Assembly (NCBI GenBank): GCA_023653785.1
Contig: JAMKCH010084932.1
Coordinates: forward strand, 1-64,000
Length of the DNA stretch: 64,000 nt
Origin: Ophioderma brevispina
Taxonomy: Eukaryota; Echinodermata; Ophiuroidea; Amphilepidida; Ophiodermatidae
Reading direction: 5' to 3'
This document shows positions 34,881-46,815 of the stretch, one piece after another (position 1 is the stretch's first letter; each line of letters begins with the position of its first letter). The position numbers and the translations under genes were made by a program. Below the pieces are notes generated by a model that was given only the letters and a program-made list of their open reading frames with translations, made no database searches and had not been told where the DNA came from.

Positions 34881-35720
34881 CCTCGTATCCGAAGGGGGGG
34901 CGGTGGTTTACCAACCCCCCTTCAGGGTTTTTTCCCCGGTTGCTTAAAACCCCCTTTTTTGGTGCCAAATTATTTAATGTAATGGTCAATTACATGTCCC
35001 GCTCCTTTTAATGAAAAAAACAAACATCCACCGGGGTAATAGGTAAGATACAGGGTGATCCCAAAGTGATCGATAGGGGGGGGGGGGTGGTAACCACCCC
35101 CCCTCCGGGAAGAGAAGAGAAGTACCAACACCATTGCTAACACAACACAGGAATATCCAGACAGTGTTTGGTACAATAGATAGCTATGGATCCTCCTATT
35201 TACATTGATACCAAAATGAGTACCCAACATGCCTAGCTTACGTCACATGACGTCAGAAAGTTCGCATGTGCAAGCAAAACTGCCATTTACATAGACACAC
35301 ACAGTTGAAAAATTCAATTTTTCGCCAAAAAGCTTAGAAAAATCAGATGTTCATGCGGTTTTTTGACTCTGCTTGATGGGAAAATGGATAGTTTTATATA
35401 TAATTGACATCATGTTAGAGCTATAATAATAGGGTGTTGAGTCGCAAAAATTGCGAAATATCAATTGTCACCCTATATTCAGTATTGTGCGTACTTTCCT
35501 CAACATATTGACGTCATTGGTGACTCATAATGGGGATGTTAGAACTTATTTTGGGACCAATTGATAAGAAGAAAGAAGAGACGAAACTCTAAGTATCCTG
35601 TGGTACCAAATTTACAGGCATGGGTGTTCAGAGATAACGACATCACAGGGGGGGGGGTGGTAACCACCCCCCCTCGGGAGTTTTGTTACAAAAAATGGCT
35701 CCGGTATAGGTAGCGAGGGT
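34881..35720. mobile_element. piggyBac-like non-autonomous element, TTAA target
   Basis: Flanked by TTAA at 34877-34880 and 35721-35724. Ends CCTCGTATCC and GTAGCGAGGGT form a short CCCTCG-type inverted repeat. R2 (61199-61202) and R3 (62508-62511) have a single TTAA at the same place, so this is an insertion in R1 only. It contains three G-run/C-run hairpins and no transposase. Confidence 0.75.
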
Positions 35721-36740
35721 TTAAAGGTCCGTGGTCCGATCGCTGTGACCAGACTTTACCTGAAAGTGGTCAAAATTTGGTGTATCAGAAGAAAAGCTAC
35801 TATTTTTCTTATTTACCTGTGAAATTATCTAAGGCTAAAGATGTTGGTTTTGGATGATGAGCGAAAATATGGCCCCCATTTTCGTCGACCATATGAGTTT
35901 ATTTTTTACATAGTACTCTATGGGATTACAAAATAATGTTTTTTGAGCTCTTATTTCAAAACGGTTTGAAATATCGGGGCGACGAACGAAAATTACCACA
36001 GATGGGGTTTTGAGGTGCACGGCCATATCATCAAGGGGATAAAGTTTATAGACTTATATGCACCATAAATTTTTGGTTGAAAATATTTGTGGCTTAGGAC
36101 TACTAATAGTGTGTTCTCAGTTGCTTTTATTTCCAACACAATTCACAATCTCGTAATAACTCGCCCAAAATATATTATTTCGGTGTTTTGTTTTGATTGA
36201 ATCAATTTTTACAGTATTACTTGTGTAATTTTCACAGTAATAATTTGGCAGATTGTTTGATTAAAATACTGCCAAAAATTATATTTTAGGGTGGCAACAA
36301 AAATCTGTGGCAAAATCGTCTCAGAAACAACTACACACATTGTAATAATTAAAACTTCGCCAGACTTCTATAGGGCTACCCAGAGGGTTGATCGAGAGAG
36401 GACGATGAATCTCGCAAGGATCCCATTGATCGATAGGGTTGGTTTTCAGGCAAACAGCGGAATGCATATTGGTCTGTTTGGAATACTTTCATTTGGCGTT
36501 TGGGTATTTTTTATGATTTCCAAAAGTGAGTGAAAAATTATTATATCTACAATTGGAATGTTATTTTTGCTTAAATATTATGGTATATGAAAAGAGATTG
36601 TGATAAAGTATCTGCTTAATATGCAAAAAAACTCAATTTCGCAAAATGGGCGATTGGCCTGTTTTGGAAGACTCTTGACGATATGGTACGTCCGTACTTG
36701 ATTATGATATTATTGATTTGTTTCAATTTTCGAATTTCAG

Positions 36741-36884
36741 AGCGATGCGATTCTGGCCTCATATAATGAGAAAAATCTTGGCCAAACGACCCCAAAGCCC
36801 ACGTATCTTTGCCACAGAGACTGGAAAGTCTGAGAAGTTTGCATACCGAATAAGCGATATTTCAAGACGGCGTTTTGACTAACC
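36741..36884 (+). CDS. NOS: NOS exon 11: calmodulin helix and FMN motif 1; in-frame TAA at end
   Basis: Acceptor CGAATTTCAG, donor GTAAGTTT; phase 2 in, 2 out. Encodes AMRFWPHIMRKILAKRPQSP, aligning to the NOS calmodulin-binding helix, then RIFATETGKSEKFAYRI with the FMN phosphate-binding (A)TETG motif. The last codons read R-R-F-D-stop, with TAA at 36880-36882 five bases before the intron. Other NOS have about six residues here before the next conserved M(D/E)(D/E)YD. Could be a true nonsense mutation or a base error. Confidence 0.85.
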
Positions 36885-38319
36885 GTAAGTTTCAATATAG
36901 AGGAGTGTTTAAACCTGGCAGTTCACAACTGCTCTTAAAGGTGGGTGACACAATCGTGATCCGAATTTTCATATAAATGTTCCCCCACGGGGAAGCATAT
37001 CACCAAACATCTAAATTGCACAATTTTTGATTTAAAAATTTCCCGTCGTTTGGATAGTTAAACTGTGCACTACATTGGCCCATGTGGTGTAATGTTAAAG
37101 TGACAGGAGGAGATTTTTTTAGGATCCGAATTTCTCTCAATTGCACAGGATCGAGGAGACACCTACCAAGAAAGTTCCGAAGGTTTATTGGACAAACAGT
37201 ACAAAGAAAACAGCAACCACTGTTTTGAACTTGCCTGACTATCGTATTGTCCCCATAGAAACCCGTGCTTTGACTTTCTGTCGTGAACCACGAAGTACTA
37301 AATCATCATATCCAATTACATAAAGACGGCGGTATTCGGCTTATTCAACTTCAGGTGTGATCTAATACATTGGAAAGCATTCAAATATAAGACTTTAAAG
37401 TATCAGATATAACATTTAATTGCGTCCTATCTACCAACACAATCTAAGTACTTCATGTTATTTTTTTAATCCAAAAAGCAAAAAACATATTTAAAACCAA
37501 AACAAACATAAATAATCAACAAATCTGCTCAAAAAAAATAAAAATCCACCATAAAATCACAAATTATCGCAGGTATTGGTGCTGTTATTAGGCCTATTTA
37601 AAATTATTAGATTGGCTTTCCATTTTGATTTGAAGTCTGACTCAATGTTACAAAGTGCCATGCACTTGTTCACTGGGTCCTATAGAGCCTTTTCTTTGTA
37701 ACCATGATTTTAACAATGCTACAATAGATGATTGTGGGTTTTCTGTCAACGCCCGTTAAAGAAATGCTTCTTTGTGTAAACAACAACTGCAGCGATTATT
37801 TTCAAATGACTGTTGGGTACGTGAACTGAGGGTTTAACGTTGAGCTGCGTATATGCATTTGTTTTATTTTGTTAATTTGAAGGGGAGTCCGGAGTATTGA
37901 GTCATTTGGAAGGGATGTGTTGATACCGATAACTAAAAGTGACCAAATGTAATAGAGTATATAAGAGAACACGAGACATGAGGACATTTCCAAAAGAAAG
38001 TGCCCTCACTTGTTTTTTTCGAACCGTTTTTTTTTTTTTTGGGGGGGGGGGGCATATATGGAATTCTGTCAAATGTATTAGATCACAACCCTGAAGTGAA
38101 TAAGCTAAATAGGCCGTCTTTGTGTACTAAGATGATTGAATTTAAGGCATTTTCTAGGGACCATTACAATAACAGGCAAGTTCAAAACAAGATTTGTGTT
38201 TTATTTCTTTTGACTTGTGTGTCAATCAACCTTCGAAACGTTCTACATTTCTCGGTAGGTGTGGTCTACAAACAACCGCTACAACAGTTGTAATTTGAGA
38301 GAAATTTGTGCCCCTTGTC

Positions 38320-38790
38320 CCACCTTGATTCAAGATTGAACATGTCATCTTGGTTCATTAGCTCTTTTAAGACCACCCAGCATTGATTGGTGGGCTGGGA
38401 AGGTCATGAAATGTTAAGGCTGGCTTCAAGTTCCCCCTAATAAAGGTAATGCTTCGAAATCGCCTCGGTGTGGGCCCACTTAATTTTGACAGGGATTGTA
38501 TCTTTACATGTACCATATTTGTGTTACTAGTAATAGCACTGCTGGGATTTATCGGGTACTATCAATTCTGGATGGATTTGATCTGTATACCAGCTATGTA
38601 TTAAATACAGCCTATTGCTCTCTCCTCCATGGTTCCACTTGGAATTGGGCAAATGTAATGAAAGCATCCCGCCTTTCGGAGGACGTTAAAGCCGTCGGTC
38701 CCGTGTTCATTGAGTCACAACTGTACAATGTACATCGCGTCAGTGTCGAATAAGATTAGTGTGTAACCCCTGACTGTTCCCCAATACCGC
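38320..38790 (+). repeat. Dispersed repeat with GGACGTTAAAGCCGTCGGTC tail
   Basis: Contains CCTTTCGGAGGACGTTAAAG followed by CCGTCGGTCCCGTGTTC. This resembles a tail phrase I know from LINE/SINE-like repeats of marine invertebrates. No intact ORF. Family unknown. Confidence 0.45.
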
Positions 38791-39078
38791 CCCAGCCTCA
38801 AATATCGGAGGCCATGTTAGGAGCGGCCGTATCAATGGATACACGCGGCCCCTTATTCAGCACACTAGCTGAACAAACCTGACACCACCACAAAGCCATT
38901 AAACCAATGACTTGTGGATTCGAGCAACCAAAAAAAATAACCCCTCAAAGCAATCATTCATTTTGTAGCACAATAAGCAAGTAATCATTTTGGTTCATCA
39001 TGTCCATGTAAGACTGCCCTGTAATAGCCACTTTCAAGATATACACTGTAAATATAAGTTTTATTTTCTTATAGTGAG

Positions 39079-39176
39079 ATGCATGGATGATTACGATACC
39101 TCAAGAATCTCAAACGAATCTTTGGTTCTTGTAGTCACCAGTACGTTTGGAAATGGAGAACCACCACAACGGAGAT
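39079..39176 (+). CDS. NOS: NOS exon 12: FMN motif 2
   Basis: The acceptor in phase is AG at 39077-39078 (TATAGTGAG); an alternative AG at 39073-39074 would not fit the frame. Donor GTAAGA at 39177, phase 1 out. Encodes [20 protein letters not shown] then [12 protein letters not shown], matching M.(E/D)YD....[13 protein letters not shown](D/E)PP of NOS. Confidence 0.93.
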
Positions 39177-39303
39177 GTAAGAAGTTTATAACTAATACTA
39201 ATATTGAATGACAAATTAAGGCCTCAAATAACTTGCCATTAGAAATGCGATTCTTGGTCCCAGAAATAAGATCTTCCCTGCAACTTTTTTAAGAATGACT
39301 GTA

Positions 39304-39415
39304 CAACGTCGTTTTAAACCTGGCACTAAGAACCTCAAACTGTGCACATAAACTGTAAAAACGTCGTTTTAACTGTTGTGAGTCCAGCTGGCCAGTTATA
39401 AAACGACGTTCTTTA
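39304..39415. repeat. Inverted repeat around AACGTCGTTTTAA
   Basis: AACGTCGTTTTAA occurs at about 39307 and 39361 and its complement ATAAAACGACGTT at about 39401, giving possible hairpins of 13 bp. Probably a short decayed element. Confidence 0.6.
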
Positions 39416-41345
39416 TGTCATTGTGTAACAGTGCAGAAAACAAAACTATTTTGTTCGTCAAAGTGTTTAAAGGAGAACCCGTAACAACGAATAAAAAAAA
39501 ATATACAAATACTCTAAAAATAAATTATTGACCACATATCGAGTGGTTCATCGAAAAAAAAATCATATTAACCATAACAATGAATAAAACACCCGGTCTG
39601 ACCATGAGCTATTTAAAAATGCGCGCTATTGTATAATGTGTGGTGCATACGGTCGGCACGTTTTGCGTCGAAAAAAAAATACTGCCATAAACAGTACATT
39701 ATAAAGGTGTCACTGGGAAAGTGGGTATGAAGCTACTGTGCCGTCCAGTATCGCATACACGTATACAGTGTGAGTTCCATAAAAACACTACATTCAGAAT
39801 AAAAATATTACAATTATTTAAGAATTTTTTTCTCAATGTTTGCTTTGGCTACAAAGAGGTATACACAGGCTTTCAGAAAACGTTTTTATTTGGTTTCATT
39901 TGGACTTTGGAGGAAGAAGTTTGCCTATTTTGCTGAGAGACATTAATAAAAATCCGTTTGGCCGATTTTGATTCAAACAAAGATTCATCGTTTACATAGA
40001 GGACATGTTTCAGCAGTGATTTGAGTACAAACATTTAACATTAAATTATTGTGGTAACAATAGAAGGGTGTGGTAGAATAATTGAAGGATTATAAAATAA
40101 ATATCCGGATATTACAAAAGAAAAAGGTGAGTGAAAAAATTTTCAAATTCCACCCTAAGAAAGTCAAGATAGCTGGTGTAAGACCAAGTTTACTTTGGAT
40201 CAAATCCAAGCAAGATTTCGTGCGTTTAACCTCACTACTTGGTAGCCAACGGTGAAACCATTTTGTATTCAGCTTGAAAAACAAGTGGCGATAATTGAAT
40301 TTTAAGCTTTAAATTCCAATTTATTTGAAGAAAACTTCATCTTAGTTCTTCTCGCAATGTATGGACGCTGAATATACTGTGTGTGATTTCAAAAAATTAC
40401 CTGAGATGTAAAACAAAAAACTTTTTCTTTTTTGCTACTATTATGTTCATGAACTGAGACTTGATATTGAGTTGATTTTTCAATACCGACTCTTATAATG
40501 ATTGAATAATAGTAATTTAATTTGTTCAAGATATTTTACTTTGAATTAATGTTACACAGTAGACCATTTTATTCAAACGGATGTTTTTATAGAAATCGAT
40601 ACTACCTGAAAGTGCATGTGTGAATTGTCCTTTTGCTAAAATGTGTTCTTGTATGCGTCGCGTGTCAGTCTTTTCCGCTTGTATGGCTAAAATCGGCCAA
40701 ACTGAAATTTTAGGTCTTCCCTCTCCGCAAAATTGACATAGTTTCTGAACCAAAAGTCCCGAAAGACACCCACCAAATAAAAATCTTCTGTAGCCTGTTT
40801 ATCCTTGAAAACAACCAAAGCCAAACATGTCAGCAAAAATAATGTTTAACCTTTGAAGAAAAACATATTGTCCTGATGTAGGGTTTTTATTGACTCACAC
40901 TGTACATATCCCATATACAATAGAGCGAATTTTAAATAGCGCATGTCGAGACCAAATTTTAATTCGGTTTTATGGTTAGTATAATTCTGTTTTTTTCCAC
41001 GAAACCACTCTTTAAGTGTTCAATAATTACTAACTTTTTATAGCATATATGGCATAAGTTATTCTTAGTACGGTTCTTCTTTACAAATTATTAAAACGGT
41101 TTCCTGAATCGTTTATCAAGATATGTCATCTGCGACTATTTAAGTAAAACCGCTTTCGTTTAATAATATTTGTTTAAAATATTAATTAGTATTAAAGCTT
41201 TCATGTTTTATTTTTTATTGAGTTCTGACTTGATTTAGAAAGGGGATCACTTTAAAAATGTTATCAACTTCTCTAGCATTTATTTTTGGGATTCAGAAAC
41301 GAGTTATTTTTGGTAAGCAAACTTTGTTTTTTTCTATTTTTATAG

Positions 41346-41453
41346 CCCTTTTAAGTCTGTCTCCCGCGTACCTTGAAGAAGAATCGCTAAATCTCAACAA
41401 ACAGGAAAATTATCAGCAAGGACAAGAACATTAACGACATTTTTAAATGTCTA
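41346..41453 (+). pseudogene. Possible decayed NOS exon (autoinhibitory-loop region)
   Basis: AG acceptor (TTTTTATAG) and a GTAAGC donor bound 108 bases in the position where an exon linking exon 12 to the next flavodoxin exon is required. One frame reads FKSVSRVP, then a stop, loosely like the F-NSVS segment of nNOS. Identity is too weak to be sure. Its 3' end recurs about 155 bases downstream (41565-41612) with another GTAAGC. Confidence 0.25.
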
Positions 41454-42127
41454 CGGTAAGCAAACCCATACAACTTCACTCGTAATTCACACCGGCATTG
41501 TTTACAAAATCAAGTTAGTTAGCTTCAAAACGACCACGACGCCGCTGGTTCAATCGGCTGTCTAATAGTCGAGCGCAAAGAACATAAACGGACTCATTTT
41601 TAAAGATGTCAACGGTAAGCGAACCCACAAACAACTATCAACGTAGTCCCACGAGCTTTATGTGTTGTTTTCCAAACAAAATTAGGGTTGTATTCAAACC
41701 TCACTCGCTAGTTCTTCGGCTTGTCCATTGTAGTTGTACTGGTGTTTCATTGTTGAACCATGGAATCGGTTTCAACCGTAATACCCTGTTTTTTTTCAGG
41801 ACCAGCGAGCGACCAGGTTTTGACTCTTGAAGCCTTCCTTAACCGACCTTATAAGGACACACTATGCGATGTCGGTGGATTTCACGGTATGACTTGCCCC
41901 AGGTTCGGCTGTCTTAAATCCTTACCAAAGGAAAGCTGCCATACTTTAAAAAGCATATCGACTTGATATTGGATTGCCAGTCAACCGCGAAATTTGTTTT
42001 TTGAGTAACTCATCTCTTCAATACTCTCTGGTAGGTCCCTGTGAGCAGAATTCGAACTTTTTTGGATTGGGCAACTGTACTTCGTATAATTATGTTGAAG
42101 TTAAATTTCTTTTCTTTTAATCACAAG

Positions 42128-42300
42128 GTACGCAGTTTCGTCTTGGGGCTCTACAGCCTATCCTGATTTTTGTGCATTTGCCTGTACTATCGTGCACTTC
42201 TCCTTCGAGTGAATAGGAGGGAAGAGACTGTATTGGACGTACGAAATGAGATGAGCTTGTGGACAGGAAGAGGCCTTTTAAACACTGGGGAAGAGACGAC
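42128..42300 (+). pseudogene. NOS FMN-domain exon 13, degraded
   Basis: AG precedes 42128 (ATCACAAG); GTATGT follows at 42301. Translation contains STAYPDFCAFA and ACGQEEAF, clear matches to the NOS flavodoxin stretch GS.AYP.FCAFG ... LCGQEEAF. The reading frame is damaged: a frame slip near 42140-42155, TGA at 42210-42212, TGA at 42252-42254 and TAA at 42279-42281. The donor phase does not fit exon 14. No intact alternative copy was found in the window. Confidence 0.8.
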
Positions 42301-42861
42301 GTATGTCAGTAATGTAATTATACATGAGCGTTGTTACTTATAGTGGCTTATGTTTATAGTGGCTAATCGGTAAAAGCAACATTTAGTGGTTTAGGATAAA
42401 AGTAGGTACTGTACGTGTTTTAATTCTGTCACGAGTTGAGGCTTTTCGCATTTTGAAAACATGATTAAGAAACGAGGCGGCCCATTCGACAGGGGTATGG
42501 TGATAGCGCCTTACAGAATGGATACATTATTAATATGAATCATTATGATTGAATTGACGTATTGCGCTTGTTGGTCAATTGATTTGCAATGAAATGCCAA
42601 ATGTTTCGTTAAAAATCACAGATTGGCCTGTTATTTTTACCAATTAAAATTCCGAAAGTGTCGAAACTAGACGATTTCACATTTGTACTCCCAAAGTTGC
42701 TCAGGGGGACGCATGAAATTTGAATATTTACTAACCGAAAGCAGGAGTTGAAATTCAATGATATATGGGTGGAAGTTAATGAGCTACATTTTACTTATCA
42801 TAATTAAACAGTTTTTTTGAAAACCGTCTAGAAAAATCACTCCCACAACATTGCGTGTTGT

Positions 42862-43043
42862 AGTAAGTGTCCGTACGGACACTAATGACTAAAATTTCCG
42901 ATTTTGTCCTTATTAGGTTGCTTCTGGGCTTATCATTTGCAAGGGTATGTTAGGATACCTGTACTTGTTACAGACATGCAAAAATCTGATTTTTGACGAT
43001 TTTTTTTTATTTTCTGATTTAGAAAATCACTGATAGTGCCTTT
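42862..43043 (+). mobile_element. About 180-bp palindrome-ended element (copy 2)
   Basis: Inverted copy of 2041-2220. Its end is the palindrome AGTGTCCGTACGGACACT. It sits only 11 bases before exon 14, so its inner end contributes to the region of the exon 14 acceptor. Confidence 0.7.
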
Positions 43044-43054
43044 AACTCTTACAG

Positions 43055-43281
43055 GTCGCATGTGAAACTTTTCCAGTCAATCGTGAGGTGGATATCGAGG
43101 CCATTCTCTCCAATTTGGGAATGAACAATACCAACAAGGAAAAATCTGAACTTTATCGCCTGTCAGTTACTGTTGCGCAAGATCATTTGGAACCACTGGC
43201 TGACCTTTAAAAACTTCATAGAAAGAAAGTGTATCCCTGCAAACTAGTCTCAAGAAAGAAGTTGCAGTCGCCTTCGTCTAG
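43055..43281 (+). CDS. NOS: NOS exon 14: FMN/FAD connecting region, in-frame TAA
   Basis: Acceptor CTCTTACAG, donor GTAAAT; phase 2 out. Starts VACETFPVNREVDIEAIL, then LYRLSVTVAQDHLEPLADL, then TAA (43208-43210), then KLHRKKVYPCKLVSRKKLQS. Both sides match NOS in one unbroken frame (compare nNOS VHKKRVSAARLLSRQNLQSP), so only this codon is wrong. A single substitution could create it from a sense codon, or it is a sequence error. Confidence 0.88.
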
Positions 43282-43509
43282 GTAAATAAAAGTCTTTTTA
43301 TAAGGAAAAGCTAACCCAGCACACACAAACTGAACATTTTAAAAACAGGTTGCCATTAATGTTTTTCAAATATTATAAATAGTAGTAATAAATCCAAAGT
43401 TTTAAATCCGGTTTTAAACCATAAAAACTAAACAATTATTAAATATCGGTCTCAAAAAAGGTTTGGAAGTAATTTCCTTGAAAATATTTTAAATGAAACA
43501 TATTTAAAA

Positions 43510-44460
43510 CCTTTTCTAGCCTTGTTCAAGGTTCTCTACCAACTTCATACACCTGATCGAAATAATGCCACAGATTTAATTAGACAGAAACCCCTGAGAA
43601 GAATAGCCTTGATCGAGGCTGTCTGCTAAGAACCGACAAACTTGTTATTTTTCACACTGTACTGCATAATTAACATTTATTCTGAATTATTTTGAACATT
43701 GTGTTTTCAGGTATGAATTTTTTTTAGGGCTACCCTGTTTAGAGAAAGATTATATAAACAAATTTTAAAAAAAATTGGAACACTGCCTGGTGGTCTGTTG
43801 TCCACACTGGCTGGATCCAGGTTCCTACTAGTCTAGGTATAAAACCACAAACACCTGTTGTGGTCAGGTGCAGTGGGTGTGCTACTCAGAGCGACAGTCT
43901 TGATCAAATTGCTTTGTGGTTTTAATCTTCCTTGTTCAAAACTCCTATAAAATGTTTGGAAATGCAGAAAAAGTCTGACAGACTGTACAAGGCGCTCTGC
44001 CCGAGTTGAACTTATTGAACTCACTAGTGGATGCATGGAACATAGGCCAAGTGAAATTGGAGACCTCAAATTAGGTGTTTAATAGAGTGAATTGTTGCCA
44101 ATTTTTTTAATTTTAGGGAGGGGGATATGCTCCACTCCTTTATATATGATGACATTATATCAGACGTGTGAACCAATGAATGAAGTTGGTAGAGCGCCTT
44201 GAACAAGGCTATGAGAAGAATGGAAGCCTAAAAAAAATCACCTTTGCTTCACTCTATCAAACACCTAATTTGATCAATGTTTTCAAATGGCCTCTGTACC
44301 ACTAGTAGGTTGTGTTTGATCTATTCAGGCAGAGCGCTTTTTATAACAGCTTTTTCTCGTGTTTGCGAGAATTAAGCTCTATACAGGGAACCGCAAAAAC
44401 ACACAAAAACCATAAAGCAACTTAATCAAGATGGTCACTCTGGCCACTGCACCTGACCAC
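43510..44460. repeat. Nested inverted repeats in intron 14
   Basis: AGCCTTGTTCAAGG...CTACCAACTTCAT (about 43519) is inverted at 44180-44213 (ATGAAGTTGGTAGAG...CCTTGAACAAGGCT). Another pair is TGGTCAGGTGCAGTGG (43861) with CCACTGCACCTGACCA (about 44444). Probably several decayed elements. No ORF. Confidence 0.6.
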
Positions 44461-45242
44461 AATATCTATTTGTGGTTTTGTAAGTAGACAGATAACTGGG
44501 ATCCAGTGTGCACAATAAACCAACCAGGGAGTATCCGATTTTTTGTTTAATATTTCTCTAGACAGGGTAGGCCCCAAAATACTAAAAACACTGATTTCAG
44601 AATTCTTCAAACACAGTGTTTAAAAAAGAAATCACTTTTTGATGTAGAAAAAAAGTTTATACATGTACAATGTTTTTCACGTCATTGCGTTTATTAGGAA
44701 TACGCAAACGTTATCCCCATGATAACAATTCACAAAAAAAGTTGCTCAAAGAAGTAAAAAGTGAACACAAAGGTTAAGTTTAGTTTAGACAGGGTCGGTG
44801 TACAACATTCAGATGTTTTACCATACCATTTTCGAAAATAACTACGATGAAGATGTACAAGTTAAACACCACTAACTTACTTACACACAGTAGTTGGTGG
44901 AAACACTGGCAACTTTTGACAGGTTTCTTTCACATTTAAAACGCTCACAGAAAAGTACAAGCTAAATTCACGAATGACCAGATTTTCAACAAATGGTGAC
45001 CAGAAGTACGTTTAGATATAAATCACAAAACATAAGAGTACATCGAAATGCCCACCACGAGATGCTCTATGGTCGGTACGGCTGATAGTGAGACAATCAA
45101 ATTATATATGCATGGCGGAACACTTGGTGCCGCTGTGTGCCACTTTGGGTGTAAACAAGTAAGATATAAGAAGTATGCATTATGGATCATTAATGTATCT
45201 CTTCGATTTTCAAGTACATTTGGTTTATATTTGTTTGTCCAG

Positions 45243-45430
45243 TCGTTCAACCATATTGATTCGGCTCGACACTCAGGACGCAACTGAATTGGCCTATGAA
45301 CCCGGTGATCACGTGGTTATCTTCCCTACGAATGACAGAGGATTAGTGCAATGGATTCTGAGGAAAGTTACCATAGAGCAGACACCCGAAAGTGTTGTTC
45401 AACTGGAAGAGATGAATGACGATCATCGAA
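45243..45430 (+). CDS. NOS: NOS exon 15: FAD-domain start
   Basis: Acceptor TTTGTCCAG, donor GTAAAT; phase 2 in, 1 out. Encodes RSTILIRLDTQDATELAYEP then GDHVVIFPTNDRGLV. The YEPGDH(V/L)..FP block is the FAD-binding beta barrel of the reductase. Confidence 0.95.
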
Positions 45431-45861
45431 GTAAATATTTATATCATAATGAAAGCAAATAAAGAATTACATGAAATTGTTAAATGAATAACAATTTGAT
45501 AAATTGAGTAGACAAAGTTAATATAACTAGGCTTACAAAGATAGTACCCAATGTCGTTTTCTGGTCGTGAACAAGTGTTCTACACAAATAAACAACAAAC
45601 AAAATATCAAACACACGTACAAACAAAAAACCAAACACAACATAAAAGAAATAATATATCAACTATTGTTTTGTTAAATTTAACATAGAAAGTACACAGA
45701 TTATGTTCGTTTTCTCCATTAAGTCATATCGTCGTGCGAGAGCAAGAAATTCGTATCTACATTTTCATAATTTTACAGGAGAAGCATTTTTGTGTTTTAT
45801 TCAGTATTGAGTTTTCGAGGGAAAATTATTATAACACACGATGGAAATGTATATATATATA

Positions 45862-45928
45862 GTCCTCCTCTCTCTCTCCCTCCCCCTCTCTCTCTCCCTC
45901 TCTCTCTCTCTCCCCCCCTCTCTCTCTC

Positions 45929-45985
<57 letters not shown>
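45862..45985. repeat. (CT)n followed by (TA)n
   Basis: A polypyrimidine tract of about 95 bp runs into alternating TA. In intron 15. Confidence 0.95.
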
Positions 45986-45990
<5 letters not shown>

Positions 45991-46142
45991 ATTATAATTT
46001 ACCTATAATGAATTATAAGGAAATTTGGGGTTTGGGGTGTTAGGCCAGTAGCCAGTACCTCGGGAAAATAGTGTGCCCTATTTCCCCTCCAACCATGTAG
46101 AATTTGTATAATACGAATCATTTTATTTCCTTTTTTTAATAG

Positions 46143-46300
46143 CATGGAAACCATTCAGACGAATACCAGCATGTTCTGTCTCGACGGCCTTATCACGGTA
46201 TTTGGATATCACTTCGCCACCAACACCGGACTTTCTGCGCATGCTTGCAAGCTACATCCATGATTCAAAAGAACGAGATAAGATTTTGCTGCTGGGGAAG
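46143..46300 (+). CDS. NOS: NOS exon 16
   Basis: Acceptor TTTTAATAG, donor GTAAAG; phase 1 in, 0 out. Encodes WKPFRRIPACSVSTALSRYL then DITSPPTPDFLRMLASY, the NOS P.C....A...YLDIT(T/S)PPTP segment of the helical connecting domain. Confidence 0.95.
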
Positions 46301-46476
46301 GTAAAGGTTTATTAAAAAAAAATGAAACCCTGGTGATAGATGAGTGAAAGAGAGAGAGAGAGAGAGAGAAAACACGTGATCCATAATCCAAGCATGACTC
46401 TTCATAATTGTGTTTCAGTTTTGTTTTAGATACATACCGAAAACTCAGAGTGGTTATTTAATTTGATAAATTTCAG

Positions 46477-46687
46477 GGGGACAATGACTACAAGAACTGG
46501 GTGAACAACGGTTTCCCCAATCTTGCCGATGTCTTAGGCAGTTACCCATCGCTGAAAGTTCCCGCATGGTTCCTGCTTGCACATCTACCGATTCTGCAAC
46601 CAAGGAAATATTCCATCAGCTCTAGCCCTAAACTACACCCGCGTGAGATCCACATCACCGTTGCAGTAGTCAAATACTGGACAACAG
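46477..46687 (+). CDS. NOS: NOS exon 17: FAD-binding RxYS
   Basis: Acceptor AAATTTCAG, donor GTAATC; phase 0 in, 1 out. Encodes LKVPAWFLLAHLPILQPRKY then SISSSP and REIHITVAVVKYWT. RKYSISSSP is the FAD-contact motif. No stop in frame. Confidence 0.96.
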
Positions 46688-46734
46688 GTAATCATTTTAT
46701 GTCGCCTGAAAAGTTTAATTATCTGGGAATAGAG

Positions 46735-46815
46735 CACAGGTTTATTCCGTTAAGGTTTCCGAATTCATAAGTGTGTCAGAAAAAGTGTGTCAGATGGGTC
46801 AGGTTACGGAGTGTT
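46735..46815 (-). mobile_element. Half copy of the 164-bp inverted-repeat element
   Basis: GGTTTATTCCGTTAAGGTTT through GATGGGTCAGGTTACGGA matches the right half of 7830-7993. The left half is absent. Confidence 0.75.

Larger units (their letters stand above)
31843..36540. repeat. Large non-coding repeat, copy R1 (intron 10)
   Basis: Matches the downstream region 56850-63990 in the same order. Anchors: AGGAGACGAATGCGCATTGG (about 31890 and 56900), AACGTGCGCTGTAAA (34545, 60882), and TTGAATCAATTTTTACAG (36197 and 63807). No ORF. It contains a palindromic insert (33270-33500) and a TTAA-flanked element (34881-35720). TACTGT/ACAGTA-rich parts link it to the element at 11270. Confidence 0.85.

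Noticed and set aside
41800..41910. Possible exon after TTTTTTCAGGA reading VLTLEAFLNRPYKDTL
   Set aside because: Has an AG and a GTATGA, but the peptide does not match any NOS segment I know and the phase does not connect.
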